DNA from: Myxococcales bacterium
Lineage (GTDB): Bacteria > Myxococcota_A > Polyangia > Haliangiales > Haliangiaceae
DNA: 64,000 nt
Direction of reading: 5' to 3'
Assembly (NCBI GenBank): GCA_028287115.1
Contig: JAQBQF010000328.1
Coordinates: forward strand, 1-64,000
Translations under genes and position numbers: made by a program
Part shown: positions 1-8,838 of the stretch, piece after piece
How the letters are laid out: the number at the start of each line of letters is the position of its first letter
Numbering within the stretch: the first letter of the stretch is position 1
The notes under the pieces: generated by a model
Told to the model about the DNA's origin: nothing
The model's input: only the letters and a program-made list of their open reading frames with translations
Database searches by the model: none

Positions 1-95
1 AGCTTATCGGGGTCCTGATTTTGACAAACGATCTCGTAATGCAAACCGAACTGCAGGTGATCGAGCGAGTCCTGGCGTGGACCACCTGCGCGCAT
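1..95 (-). CDS. eCIS baseplate/spike protein, gpV-like (N-terminus only, runs off window)
   Basis: Only the first 31 codons or so are present. The start ATG overlaps the stop of the preceding hub gene as TAATG, so the two are translationally coupled. The visible peptide contains LHYEIV followed by QNQDP. That resembles the beginning of the OB-fold of phage baseplate assembly protein V and VgrG-type spikes, where a 'G-x-V-x-x-NxDP' pattern is common. In eCIS loci a gpV/VgrG-like spike next to a gpD-like hub is the normal arrangement, which supports the call. The fragment is too short for certainty. Confidence 0.5.
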   Translation of the reverse strand, partial: MRAGGPRQDSLDHLQFGLHYEIVCQNQDPDK

Positions 96-1159
96 TACGA
101 GCCCTTCTGCGCATCGCGCGCGAGCCGGAGCGTCGTGACGTACCCGCCGTCTTTGCCCTTCGCCGGTGTATTGCGATGCGTGATCCCCATGACGTAGTAC
201 TTGCCGTTGAAGACGTCGTTCTTGTCGTTGGTGTTGACCGTGATCTTGACGGTGTTGCCGAGATCGAACTTCGGATCGCCGACGGCCTCTGCCTCGCCCG
301 TCAGGTGATTGAGCGAGAGATCAGTCAGCTTGGCCTTCGCGAGGGCATCGGCTTCTTCCTTCGACCAGATCGGATGATCGACGGTGAACGTCTCGTCTTT
401 GCCGTGCGCGTTCGAGCCAGCGGCCGCGTTCTGAGAACCGAGCGGCGAGCTCTGCGCCTCGGCCGACCCGGTGATCAGCTCCTTGGTCTCCGGGTTCCAA
501 CCCTTGACCGTGACCTTCTTGAGGATCGGTGCCGACGACAGTCGTGGCGTGAACGCCCGCAACGATTCGCCCTCGCCGACATCATCCTGAACCGTCAACG
601 CGATCCCGGAGTCGTTGGAGAGATCGGGTTGCTTGCAGAACACTTTGGTATCGACGCACCAGACATGGCAGCCCATGCGTGCGGCGCGGGTGCGCAAGAA
701 CTCCAGATCGGTCTGGTTGTGCTGGTAGACGTGCTTGTACGTGATCGACTTGTCGTGCTTCCAGTCGAGCGACAGCCCTGCATCTCCGACGACCGCGGAC
801 AGGATCTGCTGATCCGACTTGTCCGTGAACGTCAGTGACTTCCGCTTGCGCAGCAGGAGGTGCAGCTTGTTCATCGCCCGGATCACGATCTTGGCTTTTT
901 CGCCGGCCTTGTACATGGGCTCGAGCCCGACGATCTCGCCCTTGTAGATCGAGGTCTTCTCGTGCCCGATCTGGACCTCGACGGACGCGGCGATCTTGAG
1001 CGCCGAGTACATGTGGTTTTGATTCGTGAGGACGATCGCCGCCATGTCCGGTTGGTTCATGTCGCGGTCGATCACGAACGACATGTGGTGCCCGTCCGGA
1101 ACGTGCTTCCCGTCGAGCAGGATCTCGACGTTGACCGCGCCTGCCTTTCCGACGCTCAT
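95..1159 (-). CDS. phage late control D-like hub protein of the eCIS (gpD family)
   Basis: A 354-aa protein with the layout of the gpD/VgrG N-terminal hub. It has a beta-rich start, a middle region with Y-x-x-V-Y-Q-x-N-x-T-D-x-E-F-L-R-x-R-A (about residues 140-165, the usual family signature), and a C-terminal domain ending in short beta strands. It would sit at the tip end of the inner tube and carry the spike. Its start ATG overlaps the stop of the tube-adaptor gene by 4 nt (ATGA), and its own stop overlaps the next start (TAATG). Length is normal for a hub split from its gpV part, as in many eCIS. Confidence 0.85.
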   Translation of the reverse strand: MSVGKAGAVNVEILLDGKHVPDGHHMSFVIDRDMNQPDMAAIVLTNQNHMYSALKIAASVEVQIGHEKTSIYKGEIVGLEPMYKAGEKAKIVIRAMNKLHLLLRKRKSLTFTDKSDQQILSAVVGDAGLSLDWKHDKSITYKHVYQHNQTDLEFLRTRAARMGCHVWCVDTKVFCKQPDLSNDSGIALTVQDDVGEGESLRAFTPRLSSAPILKKVTVKGWNPETKELITGSAEAQSSPLGSQNAAAGSNAHGKDETFTVDHPIWSKEEADALAKAKLTDLSLNHLTGEAEAVGDPKFDLGNTVKITVNTNDKNDVFNGKYYVMGITHRNTPAKGKDGGYVTTLRLARDAQKGS

Positions 1160-1698
1160 GCCTTACCGGCACCGGTCGGTGCGGGAGCAGGCGCTTCCGC
1201 CATCATCACGCGAGTCGCCTCTTTGAGCACGACCGTGCAAGTCGCGCGCAGTGGTGTCCCGTCAGCCTTGAACATCTGGTACTTCGTGCTGACCGACATG
1301 ATGACGCACTGAAACGACGACGTATCGGCGAGGAGGCCGGACCACACCAGACAGCAGTGGTGAGGACGGCGCATCTCGTCCTTGGTCGAGCTCGAGTCGC
1401 GGACCGAGGCCATCTGGTTCAGCTTCTTGATCTGGTCGACGACCGTGCCGCCGCCGGGGACGTTCCCACCGGTCTCGACGCCGTCGAAGAACAGGTCGAT
1501 GGTGGTCTCGCGGGCCGCTCCCCCGGAGTATTCCTGCTGCAGGCCATCCGTATTGCCCTTCGGATGATCCTTCCAAGGGATGGTGTGACTGATCGTGACC
1601 TCTTTGGGATTGTACTGAGCCTCCACGTGGAGATCGGTGTCATCCAGGCTCCCGATCGTCAGTTTCTTTGGCTTCTCTGCTACTGGTGCTGCTGTCAT
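1156..1698 (-). CDS. CIS tube-adaptor protein, LysM-type (Afp7/Pvc7-like)
   Basis: 180 aa. The N-terminal third carries the typical 'Y-N-P-K-E-V-T-I' element (about residues 29-36) followed by a Q-E-Y-S-G-G-A-A-R-E-T-T-I-D-L-F-F-D turn. This is the pattern of the contractile injection system tube/LysM family that links inner tube and hub. Afp7/Pvc7 proteins are usually 200-240 aa, so this is slightly short; the LysM-like end is not obvious. The gene overlaps both neighbours by 4 nt (ATGA at each junction), which fits a stoichiometric baseplate operon. The C-terminus is Ala/Pro-rich. Confidence 0.8.
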   Translation of the reverse strand: MTAAPVAEKPKKLTIGSLDDTDLHVEAQYNPKEVTISHTIPWKDHPKGNTDGLQQEYSGGAARETTIDLFFDGVETGGNVPGGGTVVDQIKKLNQMASVRDSSSTKDEMRRPHHCCLVWSGLLADTSSFQCVIMSVSTKYQMFKADGTPLRATCTVVLKEATRVMMAEAPAPAPTGAGKA

Positions 1699-4600
1699 AG
1701 GTAGGGCTCCCCGTTACGCGCGCGAGCGGCGTCCATCAAGATCAGGATCTGTTGATAGACGTCGTTCGCGATCTTATCGACGTCGATCGCCTGGCCGCCA
1801 CCCTTGGTCGGGTGCGCCGCCGCGGGCGACGAAGGTGATGCACTCGGGACGGATCGAGTGGACGCGGCGATCGCGCTCGGCGGCGCGGCCTGGACGAGCG
1901 TTAGATCCGAGAGCGAGATGCCATCGGACACGCCCGTGCCGCGGTCTTCGAACATCTTGCGCGCCGCGTTCTCGAACCACGCCGGAATCTCGACTTCACC
2001 GCCACCGTGCCGGCCCGAGGGACGGCCGGTACGCACGAGCTCGGGAGCCGCCGTCGGTGCGCGCATCACGGCACCGGCCGGCGCGCTCTGGGTCTGATAA
2101 TTCTGGGTCTGCTGCGCCGGCGGCGTGCTCGGCGTCGAAACGTAGGATCCGAGCGCTTCACCCGCGCGGGCAGAGAGCGAGCCGAGCCCCGGGCGGGATT
2201 CGACCAGCGTGCGATCTGCGCGGCGTGCGTCGCGTGCTGCAACTTCGCCGGTCGACAGCGGCCGATCATCGTCCTCATCGCCCGTCGGGCCGACGAACAG
2301 TTGAGGCATCACGTCCCAAGCGATCGACGCACGCTCGCGGGCCGTGATCGTGTCCTCGCCGCGGCCCGCGAGTGCGAGTGCGCGCGCCGCGCGAGCCGCA
2401 GGCGATGCACCGCGGCCTGCCGGCGTCTGGCCGAGCGCTAGATACATCGCTTCGAACTTCGAACGTCGTGCGCTGGGGACGAGCGTCGCCGCCGATGCAA
2501 GCACGTCGCTGTCGAGCGGCGTCGGGGCGGAACCCAGCGTGTCATTCGAGCCAGTCGAGCCGACCGCCGTGCCTTCGCTCCGGCGAACGCGCGCTGCGAG
2601 CTCACCCTGCGATTCACCGGAGAATGCAGCGAACGTTCCGAGCTCGGCAACGGCCTGTGCTGCGAGGAGCTCGAGCGCCGCAACCGACATCGATTGCTCG
2701 CCATCGGGCGCCGCGGCGGAGAGATTCAGTGCGCCGACGGTCGCCGACGGCCACAGGAAGGCACCACGCGGTGCGCGACGTTCGACGCCGAATGCGGCGC
2801 CTTGGACATGCGTCGGCACGGAGCTCGGTGCAGAGCTGCTCGCCGAGCCCGGCGCCTGCATGGTCGGATATGCGGTGACCGGACGCTCTGGTGCACGCGC
2901 ACTGATCGCGGTCGCGAGCTCGCCACCGGCGGCAACCGCGGACACGACGGCGCCTGACTTGATGCGATCGCGATGCTGCGCGTCGATCGCGAGCGCCTGG
3001 ACGAACGTCCGATCCACCGTGCTCGCCATCGTCGTGAGCTGACCGGGACCACCGATCGCGAGTCGCATCGCCTGCGCTGCCTCGGTCGGGCCGAGGCCAT
3101 ACACGCGCGCGGCGAGCACGAGCTCGGGCGTGACGAAGTCGAACGATAGATCAGAGGTCGAGCGTTCCTGCGCAACCGACCAGGCCTGTGCACGATCCGC
3201 GGTCATGCCCGGAGAGGTCCACGACTGCTGATGCGGCTCGCGCATCGCGGCGGCCTCACCGAGCATCGGCAAGCTCATCGCCTCGAGCATCGCGCGCGGG
3301 GTGCCAAACGAAGCCGACCCCGCGGACGACGCCGACACTTGGCCAAGCACCGGCGCGCCGACGCTGGAGATCCCGGAAGGGGCGGTCTCGACATCCCACG
3401 ACAGCAACGCGGTACGTAGCGTCGTCAGCGGCGCGGCAAGGCGTGCAGGCGCTTGTTCGGAAGCCTGCGTGACCGCGTCGCGTGCAGACGCCTGCTCGGA
3501 ATCCGAGCGGATCGATTCGGCGCGATCGGACGGTTCGGCTGCCGGCGCGACATACGTCGCTTGCCAATCCGCGACGTCGCGCGCGTCCGTGGTGAGTGGA
3601 GCGGCGAGCGAGCGTGCGTCCCCAGCTTGGGTCCACGACGGCCCGGACTGCCCGGATGACAGGACCGCGACTTCGCGCAGCGACGGCGCGAGCAATCCAG
3701 CGAGGAACGACGTCGACAGATTGCCGCCGAACAGCGCACGCACGTCGAACGTCGGCGCGGCACCGAGTGGCATCACGTGACGCAGCGCCGCGGCAAACGG
3801 TGACGATGCGAGCTGCGCCGACAACCCAGCACCCGGCGCCGGCGGTGTCGAGTGCGCGACGGCATCGGCATACGTCTCGCGCGCGAAGCTCGCCGCGCTC
3901 GGCTCGGCCTCGACGGGCTTTGCAGGTGCGACGGCCGCAGCGCGCGACCGCGAGGCCGCCGCCGAGATCGCGAGGAACACGTCATCCGGGGTCTCGGCCG
4001 AATCGTCGATCCGCTGCACCGGCGTGACCGATGCGGCGGTTGCGCCCGAAGCCTGCCGACCGGCGATCTCGCCACGCCCACCGGTCTCGATCGCAGCCCC
4101 ACGGCCGCTCGCGTCGAAGATCGGAGCAACGAAGATGCTTTCCGGGGCCGCCGCGGCGAGCGCTTGCAGGCGCGTCTCGGGGCGCGCCGCGGAGGCGCTC
4201 AGCACATCCAGTGACTGCGTCCGAGCGCCGGCGAAGCGAGCCAACCAGCGATCCGCCCATGCGACGTGCTGGATCGCCGCGGGTGAAGCCGCCGCCGTCG
4301 CTCCGAGTGCGCTCGTCGGACCGGGTCCCGATGCAGTCATCGGCGCCGTGATCCAGCTCATCGCCGGCACGCGCAGCTGCGGCTGCGCGAACGGCCGACC
4401 CTGCTGCGACGGCGACGCATGCTCCAGGTGCGTTCGCGCAGACGCGGGCGCGAGCTGCGGTGCACGCTCGATCGTCGCGACGAGTCCACCGAGACCTGCC
4501 GGCATGACGAGGCGCGGGCCGCGCGACGTCTCGACGCTGCCGCCACCCGCCGCATTGCGCGCGAGAAGCTCGACGGTGCGCAGCGCTTCGTTGAGCTCGG

Positions 4601-5804
4601 AGATCGCCTGGATCGCGCGCTCGGGACGCTCGCCGATGTAGCGCGTGAGCTCCGGCGGCAAGGCCGACATCGCTTGCGCGATCTCCGCGGGAACGCGGCG
4701 TGCGACTTCCGCGGGCACGACTTCGGCGACGCGAGCCGTGGACACCGGGGCCTGGCGTGCATCTCGCGCGGCAGCTTCACGCGATTGCTCGTGAAGCCGT
4801 TGCGTTTGCACCGCACGCTGCGCGACGCGCTCGCGGATCTGATCGTTCGTCGCGGCTTGCTCGGCGCGCTCGTGGCGAGCCTCGGTGCGAACGACTGCGG
4901 CCTGCGAAGTCTGTGCGAGCTCGCGTTGCGCGACGACGCGGGCGACCCGCTGCAGCTCCGCGATCTGCGCGTGCTGCTCGGCGTAGCGGTCGGCGAGCTG
5001 GCTCGCTTGCTGCGCGGTTTCCGTTCCGAGCTCCGACCGTGGCGCCGGTGGCGTCACGAGCTCGGGTGCAGCACCTGCGAGTCGAGTCGCCGGAGCGTCG
5101 ATCACGCCGGCAGCCGTCGATCGCGAGCTGCGCTCGACCATCGTCGTCAGCACGGCGCGCAGACCTGGGCTCATCCGAGCGGCTGCTTGATCACCCGCGA
5201 GCGGCGCGTGGAACAGCGGAGCCATGGCGCGCGACATCATCTGGGCGGCCTGCGACGCGGCGACCGGCACCAGGGGCGAGTACGCTTCGTGCGTGCTGAT
5301 CGCCGAGACGTCGGGACGCGCGACAGAGAGCGAAGGCGCGACGTATTCGTAGAGCGCGGCGGGGAGCGCGACCGCCGAGGGCCGAGCCGGCGGAACGTAG
5401 GTTCCGCGCGTCGTCAACATCGTCGGAGGAGCGACCTGCTCCATCGCTGTTTGCGTCTGGACCTGGCGAGCCGCCGCCATCCAGTCGAGCTCGTCCTGAT
5501 ACCAGGGCCTCGGGAACACCCACGACACCGCGGCACCTTCGCGCTGCGCCGGGCCGTGTGTCACGTAGCTCGAGAACATCCGCAACGCCGCCGAGCGCTG
5601 CGCGGATTCCACCCATGGCGCGACGAGGCGATCGACAAACCCGAGCGATCGCAGCGAACGCACGCGATGAGCACCTGCTTCGGGTGCCCATCGTTCGACG
5701 TGACGATTCGCGATGTGCATCGCGCGGCCGCCTGCCTGGGTGGCAAACACCGGCCCTTGCAGAGCCGCGGTGAGTGCGCGTGGTTCGGTGGTGTCAGGTG
5801 CCAT
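1695..5804 (-). CDS. giant Ala-rich protein of unknown function inside the eCIS operon
   Basis: 1369 aa, not recognised. It is dominated by Ala, Ser, Pro, Arg and Glu. Three parts look ordered: an N-terminal 120-residue block with aromatic positions (FVDRLVAPWVES, PRPWYQDELDW); a heptad-like coiled coil at about 261-351 rich in Q, E, R and A; and a C-terminal 100 residues with AWFENAARKMFED near 1275 and a final helix DVDKIANDVYQQILIL. The rest is low-complexity linker. It has no signal peptide and no membrane segment. It lies between a tube gene and the tube-adaptor gene, overlapping the latter by 4 nt, so it should be a structural or assembly part: ruler, scaffold, cargo holder or an Afp6-like piece. 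That role is inference. Confidence 0.75.
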   Translation of the reverse strand: MAPDTTEPRALTAALQGPVFATQAGGRAMHIANRHVERWAPEAGAHRVRSLRSLGFVDRLVAPWVESAQRSAALRMFSSYVTHGPAQREGAAVSWVFPRPWYQDELDWMAAARQVQTQTAMEQVAPPTMLTTRGTYVPPARPSAVALPAALYEYVAPSLSVARPDVSAISTHEAYSPLVPVAASQAAQMMSRAMAPLFHAPLAGDQAAARMSPGLRAVLTTMVERSSRSTAAGVIDAPATRLAGAAPELVTPPAPRSELGTETAQQASQLADRYAEQHAQIAELQRVARVVAQRELAQTSQAAVVRTEARHERAEQAATNDQIRERVAQRAVQTQRLHEQSREAAARDARQAPVSTARVAEVVPAEVARRVPAEIAQAMSALPPELTRYIGERPERAIQAISELNEALRTVELLARNAAGGGSVETSRGPRLVMPAGLGGLVATIERAPQLAPASARTHLEHASPSQQGRPFAQPQLRVPAMSWITAPMTASGPGPTSALGATAAASPAAIQHVAWADRWLARFAGARTQSLDVLSASAARPETRLQALAAAAPESIFVAPIFDASGRGAAIETGGRGEIAGRQASGATAASVTPVQRIDDSAETPDDVFLAISAAASRSRAAAVAPAKPVEAEPSAASFARETYADAVAHSTPPAPGAGLSAQLASSPFAAALRHVMPLGAAPTFDVRALFGGNLSTSFLAGLLAPSLREVAVLSSGQSGPSWTQAGDARSLAAPLTTDARDVADWQATYVAPAAEPSDRAESIRSDSEQASARDAVTQASEQAPARLAAPLTTLRTALLSWDVETAPSGISSVGAPVLGQVSASSAGSASFGTPRAMLEAMSLPMLGEAAAMREPHQQSWTSPGMTADRAQAWSVAQERSTSDLSFDFVTPELVLAARVYGLGPTEAAQAMRLAIGGPGQLTTMASTVDRTFVQALAIDAQHRDRIKSGAVVSAVAAGGELATAISARAPERPVTAYPTMQAPGSASSSAPSSVPTHVQGAAFGVERRAPRGAFLWPSATVGALNLSAAAPDGEQSMSVAALELLAAQAVAELGTFAAFSGESQGELAARVRRSEGTAVGSTGSNDTLGSAPTPLDSDVLASAATLVPSARRSKFEAMYLALGQTPAGRGASPAARAARALALAGRGEDTITARERASIAWDVMPQLFVGPTGDEDDDRPLSTGEVAARDARRADRTLVESRPGLGSLSARAGEALGSYVSTPSTPPAQQTQNYQTQSAPAGAVMRAPTAAPELVRTGRPSGRHGGGEVEIPAWFENAARKMFEDRGTGVSDGISLSDLTLVQAAPPSAIAASTRSVPSASPSSPAAAHPTKGGGQAIDVDKIANDVYQQILILMDAARARNGEPYL

Positions 5805-5813
5805 TGGCGATGA

Positions 5814-6299
5814 CTATTTCTTGCCCGAGCCCGCCATGAAGGTGAGTCCGTGGTGCGCGATCTCGAGCGTCTCGATCGCGACCTCGCTCTTCGACGCATC
5901 GAACTCGCTGATCTCCCACTTGCACGGCCACCCGCCGGTGAACGACCAGCACGCGGTCTCTTCCATGGCCGTGTTGAGCTGCGAGATCTTTCCGTCGATC
6001 CGCGACATCCGCGCCGGATCACCCGACAGCCAGTCCTCGCGCCACTTGAGGAGGCCTGTGGCTCCGCTACCGGCGGTGAATCCTTGCTTGAACACGATGT
6101 TCGACCACTTGGTCGTACCGACGAGCTGCCAGGTCGAGTTGTTGACGCCGCCCTCGGAGAACGGAATCACCTCGGTCTCGTACTTGAGGCCGCTGACGCT
6201 CTTGAAGAACGCCGCTTCCGGCTCGCCCGATTTTAGAAGCAGGTGGACCTTGAAACAGAAGACCGGCAGCGGATCGTTGCGAAGTTTATCGTCAGCCAT
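5814..6299 (-). CDS. eCIS inner tube protein (gp19/Afp1-Afp5 family), 161 aa
   Basis: 161 aa, the normal size for a contractile tail tube subunit. Family features are visible: the F-x-V-x-L-L-L-K-S-G-E start, the F-x-x-V-S-G-L-x-Y-E-T-E-V turn at about 32-46, T-K-W-S-N-I-V-F-K-Q-G-F at about 65-76 and a C-terminal W-E-I-S-E-F-D-A-S-K element. It ends A-H-H-G-L-T-F. Subunits stack as hexameric rings inside the sheath. It follows the long sheath gene by 14 nt and precedes the 1369-aa gene by 9 nt, so it is in the same transcript. It is the second tube-family gene in the operon and is probably the hub-proximal tube. Confidence 0.88.
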   Translation of the reverse strand: MADDKLRNDPLPVFCFKVHLLLKSGEPEAAFFKSVSGLKYETEVIPFSEGGVNNSTWQLVGTTKWSNIVFKQGFTAGSGATGLLKWREDWLSGDPARMSRIDGKISQLNTAMEETACWSFTGGWPCKWEISEFDASKSEVAIETLEIAHHGLTFMAGSGKK

Positions 6300-6313
6300 C
6301 TTCTTCTCTGCTC

Positions 6314-8083
6314 CTAGGTAGCGGTGCCAGGTCCGCCCATCGTTTGAACAAGTGAGATCGTGATGAACTCGGCGGGGGACACAGGTGCCACGCCGATGTC
6401 GCAGATCAGTAAGCCGCTATCCACTTGCTCGGGGGGGTTTGTCTCAGCATCGCATTTTACGAAGAAGGCCTGCTCGGGATTCCCTCCCACAAGCATTCCT
6501 TGCTGATGGAGATCAGACAGGAATGCGACCGTTCGATTCCGCACCACGTCCCAGGTTCGGGGGTTGTTGGGCTCGAACGTGACCCAGGCGAAACCGGCCT
6601 CCAGAGATCGCCGTAACATGATGAAAAGACGGCGGACCGAGATGTAGCGCCACTGTGGGTCCGATGACGCAGTGCGCACACCCCAGGGTCGCACCCCCCT
6701 CTGCAGCCGGAAGGTGTTGACCGAGTCGCTGTTGAGAATTCCGATGTGATCTTCAGTGATCCGAAGGGAGACGTCTTCGACGCCCTCGATCTGGACGTTC
6801 GCTGGGGCGTTGTGGACGCCTTCCTTGTCTTTGTGGGCGAAGCACCCGGCCAGAAATCCGGACGGCGGCACGATGCGCGGCTTGTCATCGACCACCGCAC
6901 GCAGCCACGGCCAGTAGTACGCGCAGTACGACGAATCGGTGCGCCGCCGCCACCGCCTGACCCACTCGATGTCCTTGGTCTGCGGGATGTCGAGGATCGC
7001 GAACCGATCGCGTTGGTTCTCGCAGATCGCGATCATCTGGTCCTGGAGGCGTTGTGCCTTGAGCTCGCCCGCCGGGCCCGGCTCGCGCTCGTAGAACCGC
7101 ATCGCATCGGGGGCGACGAGGAGCGCGACCTCTTCGTTGACCGCGAGCGCCATCAGGCCGCTGCGCTCTCCCGGTCCATTATCGTGGCCGATGAAGTCTT
7201 CCGGCGACACGAGCTCCGCGCCATCGCGGCCACCCGCGAGCCGCGTCATCGGTAACCCGTCCGGCAGGTTGTGCGGAACCGGTGACTTCGTCGCGAGATC
7301 CTCGAGACGAACGAGCCGCGACCGCTGCGAGATCACGCGCGGCGCGTAGTTCTTCGACGACGGATGCATCTGCAGGCCTTTGAAGACCTCTCGCCGGTCG
7401 CGCATCGCGACGTGGATCTCGAACGTCAACACTTCGAGGTGCGTCGGTGCCGCGGCGCGGTGCCGGCGATTGACCGGCGTCTCTGTGCCCCACTTGACGA
7501 GCTTGTCGCTGACCTCGGTGATCACGACGAAGTCCGAGTTCTCGCGGTCGTAGATCCGGACCAGCGCACCCGGCTCGAACCCGCGCGTCGAGTTGACGTG
7601 CGCCTCGCCCGAGCCGATGTCGAGGTCGCGCGTCAGGAGCGCTTGCGCGCCCGGTGCATGCACGCACCGGAACCAGATCATGTTTCCCCACGAGCCCTCG
7701 TTGAGCGCGCGGATCTTGAGCGACGGCTTGCCCCAATCGTCGACCTGAACGTGCTCGGCGCACGAGGCGTGATCGATTCCCGGAAGCTCGCCTTGTGGCG
7801 CCGTATGCGCGACGCGAACGACCCAGCAGTCGGTGCCGCCGTTTTTGAAGAAGCCGAGCACCGAGTCAGAGGTGTACGAGTCGGTGGTCACGCCAAACGT
7901 CTCGACGAACTCGTCCCAGTTCTGGAGCCGAGTCGCCTCGTTCATCGGCCCCTTCTGGGTGATCCCGACAAAGCCGGTGATCCGCGTATTCGCGATCGAC
8001 ATCGGCGGCGGATTCACCGCATCGAATGATTGGTAGATGCCGGGGGCGCGGTAGTCAGCGGACGGTCGCATGCGCATGGGCAA
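6314..8083 (-). CDS. contractile sheath protein, long form (589 aa)
   Basis: Tail sheath family. The N-terminal strand has Y-R-A-P-G-I-Y-Q-S-F (residues 10-19), then G-F-V-G-I-T-Q-K-G-P-M-N-E (about 37-49), the classic sheath start. The C-terminus has V-R-R-L-F-I-M-L-R-R-S-L-E and N-P-P-E-Q-V-D-S-G-L, the conserved part that wraps the tube. About 180 extra residues relative to the short sheath lie in the middle, probably an outward-facing variable domain. Contraction of the sheath drives the tube into the target. The start is ATG after a 33-nt gap from the DUF6760 gene. Confidence 0.92.
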   Translation of the reverse strand: MPMRMRPSADYRAPGIYQSFDAVNPPPMSIANTRITGFVGITQKGPMNEATRLQNWDEFVETFGVTTDSYTSDSVLGFFKNGGTDCWVVRVAHTAPQGELPGIDHASCAEHVQVDDWGKPSLKIRALNEGSWGNMIWFRCVHAPGAQALLTRDLDIGSGEAHVNSTRGFEPGALVRIYDRENSDFVVITEVSDKLVKWGTETPVNRRHRAAAPTHLEVLTFEIHVAMRDRREVFKGLQMHPSSKNYAPRVISQRSRLVRLEDLATKSPVPHNLPDGLPMTRLAGGRDGAELVSPEDFIGHDNGPGERSGLMALAVNEEVALLVAPDAMRFYEREPGPAGELKAQRLQDQMIAICENQRDRFAILDIPQTKDIEWVRRWRRRTDSSYCAYYWPWLRAVVDDKPRIVPPSGFLAGCFAHKDKEGVHNAPANVQIEGVEDVSLRITEDHIGILNSDSVNTFRLQRGVRPWGVRTASSDPQWRYISVRRLFIMLRRSLEAGFAWVTFEPNNPRTWDVVRNRTVAFLSDLHQQGMLVGGNPEQAFFVKCDAETNPPEQVDSGLLICDIGVAPVSPAEFITISLVQTMGGPGTAT

Positions 8084-8116
8084 AGCCTTCCTGGCGATCG
8101 GTTCGGTACGGGCGCG

Positions 8117-8299
8117 TTAACGGCGACGGGCTTCGTTGATCTCGCGGTTGATGCGAGCAATTTCGCGGAGCCAAACGTGACGTTCTTCGTGTTCCATATC
8201 GAGGATGTCTTCGACCGACCAGTGGAAGTGGTACGCGATGTAAGCAATCTCTTGGTGCAGTTGATCGCGTGGATACGTAGCGACCGCCGCCCAGTTCAC
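8117..8299 (-). CDS. DUF6760-type small eCIS protein (60 aa)
   Basis: A 60-residue protein with GTG start. Its GTGA overlaps the stop of the preceding gp41-like gene, so it depends on translational coupling. The sequence is helix-rich, with aromatic and acidic positions (YPRDQLHQEIAYIAYHFHW, D-I-L-D-M-E-H-E-E-R). In phage-tail-like loci such small proteins follow the tail assembly chaperone. The DUF6760 label is from memory of proteins with the 'W-x-x-x-x-I-L-x-M-x-H-x-E-R' pattern at this locus position. Function is unknown; it may assist tube or sheath assembly. Confidence 0.75.
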   Translation of the reverse strand: MNWAAVATYPRDQLHQEIAYIAYHFHWSVEDILDMEHEERHVWLREIARINREINEARRR

Positions 8300-8703
8300 C
8301 CCGGGCCAGACTGGCCACTACCTCCTGCCTCGGTGATCAGGCCACCGGTAACCATGTCGACGTCCATCTCGTTCTGGCACTTGGGGCAGACGACGTGATG
8401 TTTGGGCGCACCGCCCTCTTCGTTGATCTTGCGATAGAACTCTTGGAGGTACGCGAGGTCGGTCGAAAATAGATTTTCGATCATGTCGACCGTGACGTGG
8501 CTCTCCTCGCCGATCTTCGTGATCACGCGCGACAGCAGCACGATCACGAGGTAGGCGCGGTTGGACTGAACGCGGTAGTCCTGCAGCGGCAGGATCTCGT
8601 CGCGCGCAGTCGCGAGGCGCATCACGCCATCGCGATGAACATTGCCTGCCTCGTCGACGTATCCACGCGGCAAGCGAAACGAATACTGAGTCTTGAACGC
8701 CAT
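8296..8703 (-). CDS. phage tail assembly protein, Mu gp41-like, with CPxC knuckle
   Basis: 135 aa. The N-terminal half, with F-R-L-P-R-G-Y-V-D-E-A-G and M-R-L-A-T-A-R-D-E, and the helix A-Y-L-V-I-V-L-L-S-R-V-I-T match the gp41-like tail assembly chaperones found in eCIS and T4-like tail loci. Near residue 110 there is a single C-P-K-C pair, which could bind metal only as a dimer or with the nearby His pair (H-H-V-V). The C-terminus is Gly/Ser-rich. It starts 135 nt after the long tube gene, with a strong terminator-like hairpin in between, and overlaps the following 60-aa gene by 4 nt. Confidence 0.72.
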   Translation of the reverse strand: MAFKTQYSFRLPRGYVDEAGNVHRDGVMRLATARDEILPLQDYRVQSNRAYLVIVLLSRVITKIGEESHVTVDMIENLFSTDLAYLQEFYRKINEEGGAPKHHVVCPKCQNEMDVDMVTGGLITEAGGSGQSGPG

Positions 8704-8765
8704 CGGCCCATAGCCTCCGAAACGAAACCCGAAACATCGGAATTAAACGAGACCCCGAAACCACC

Positions 8766-8811
8766 GAAAACAAAACACAACGGCCTGCTCTGGTCACCCC
8801 AGAACAGGCCG
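8766..8811 (-). terminator. intrinsic terminator-like hairpin inside the eCIS operon, after the long tube gene
   Basis: Arms 8781-8793 and 8799-8811 pair with a single mismatch (7 bp, mismatch, 5 bp) around a 5-nt loop. On the minus strand the stem is followed by a T-rich run at 8766-8780. It lies 28 nt past the stop of the 302-aa tube gene and before the gp41-like gene. It would end or thin out transcription after the abundant tube subunit. Confidence 0.7.
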
Positions 8812-8838
8812 CATCCTAACACTGCCGCGACTAAAGGA

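Noticed and set aside
4419..5813. Open frame of 464 codons on the plus strand opposite the 1369-aa gene
   Set aside because: Antisense shadow of the Ala-rich coding region; Arg-rich, no start signal.
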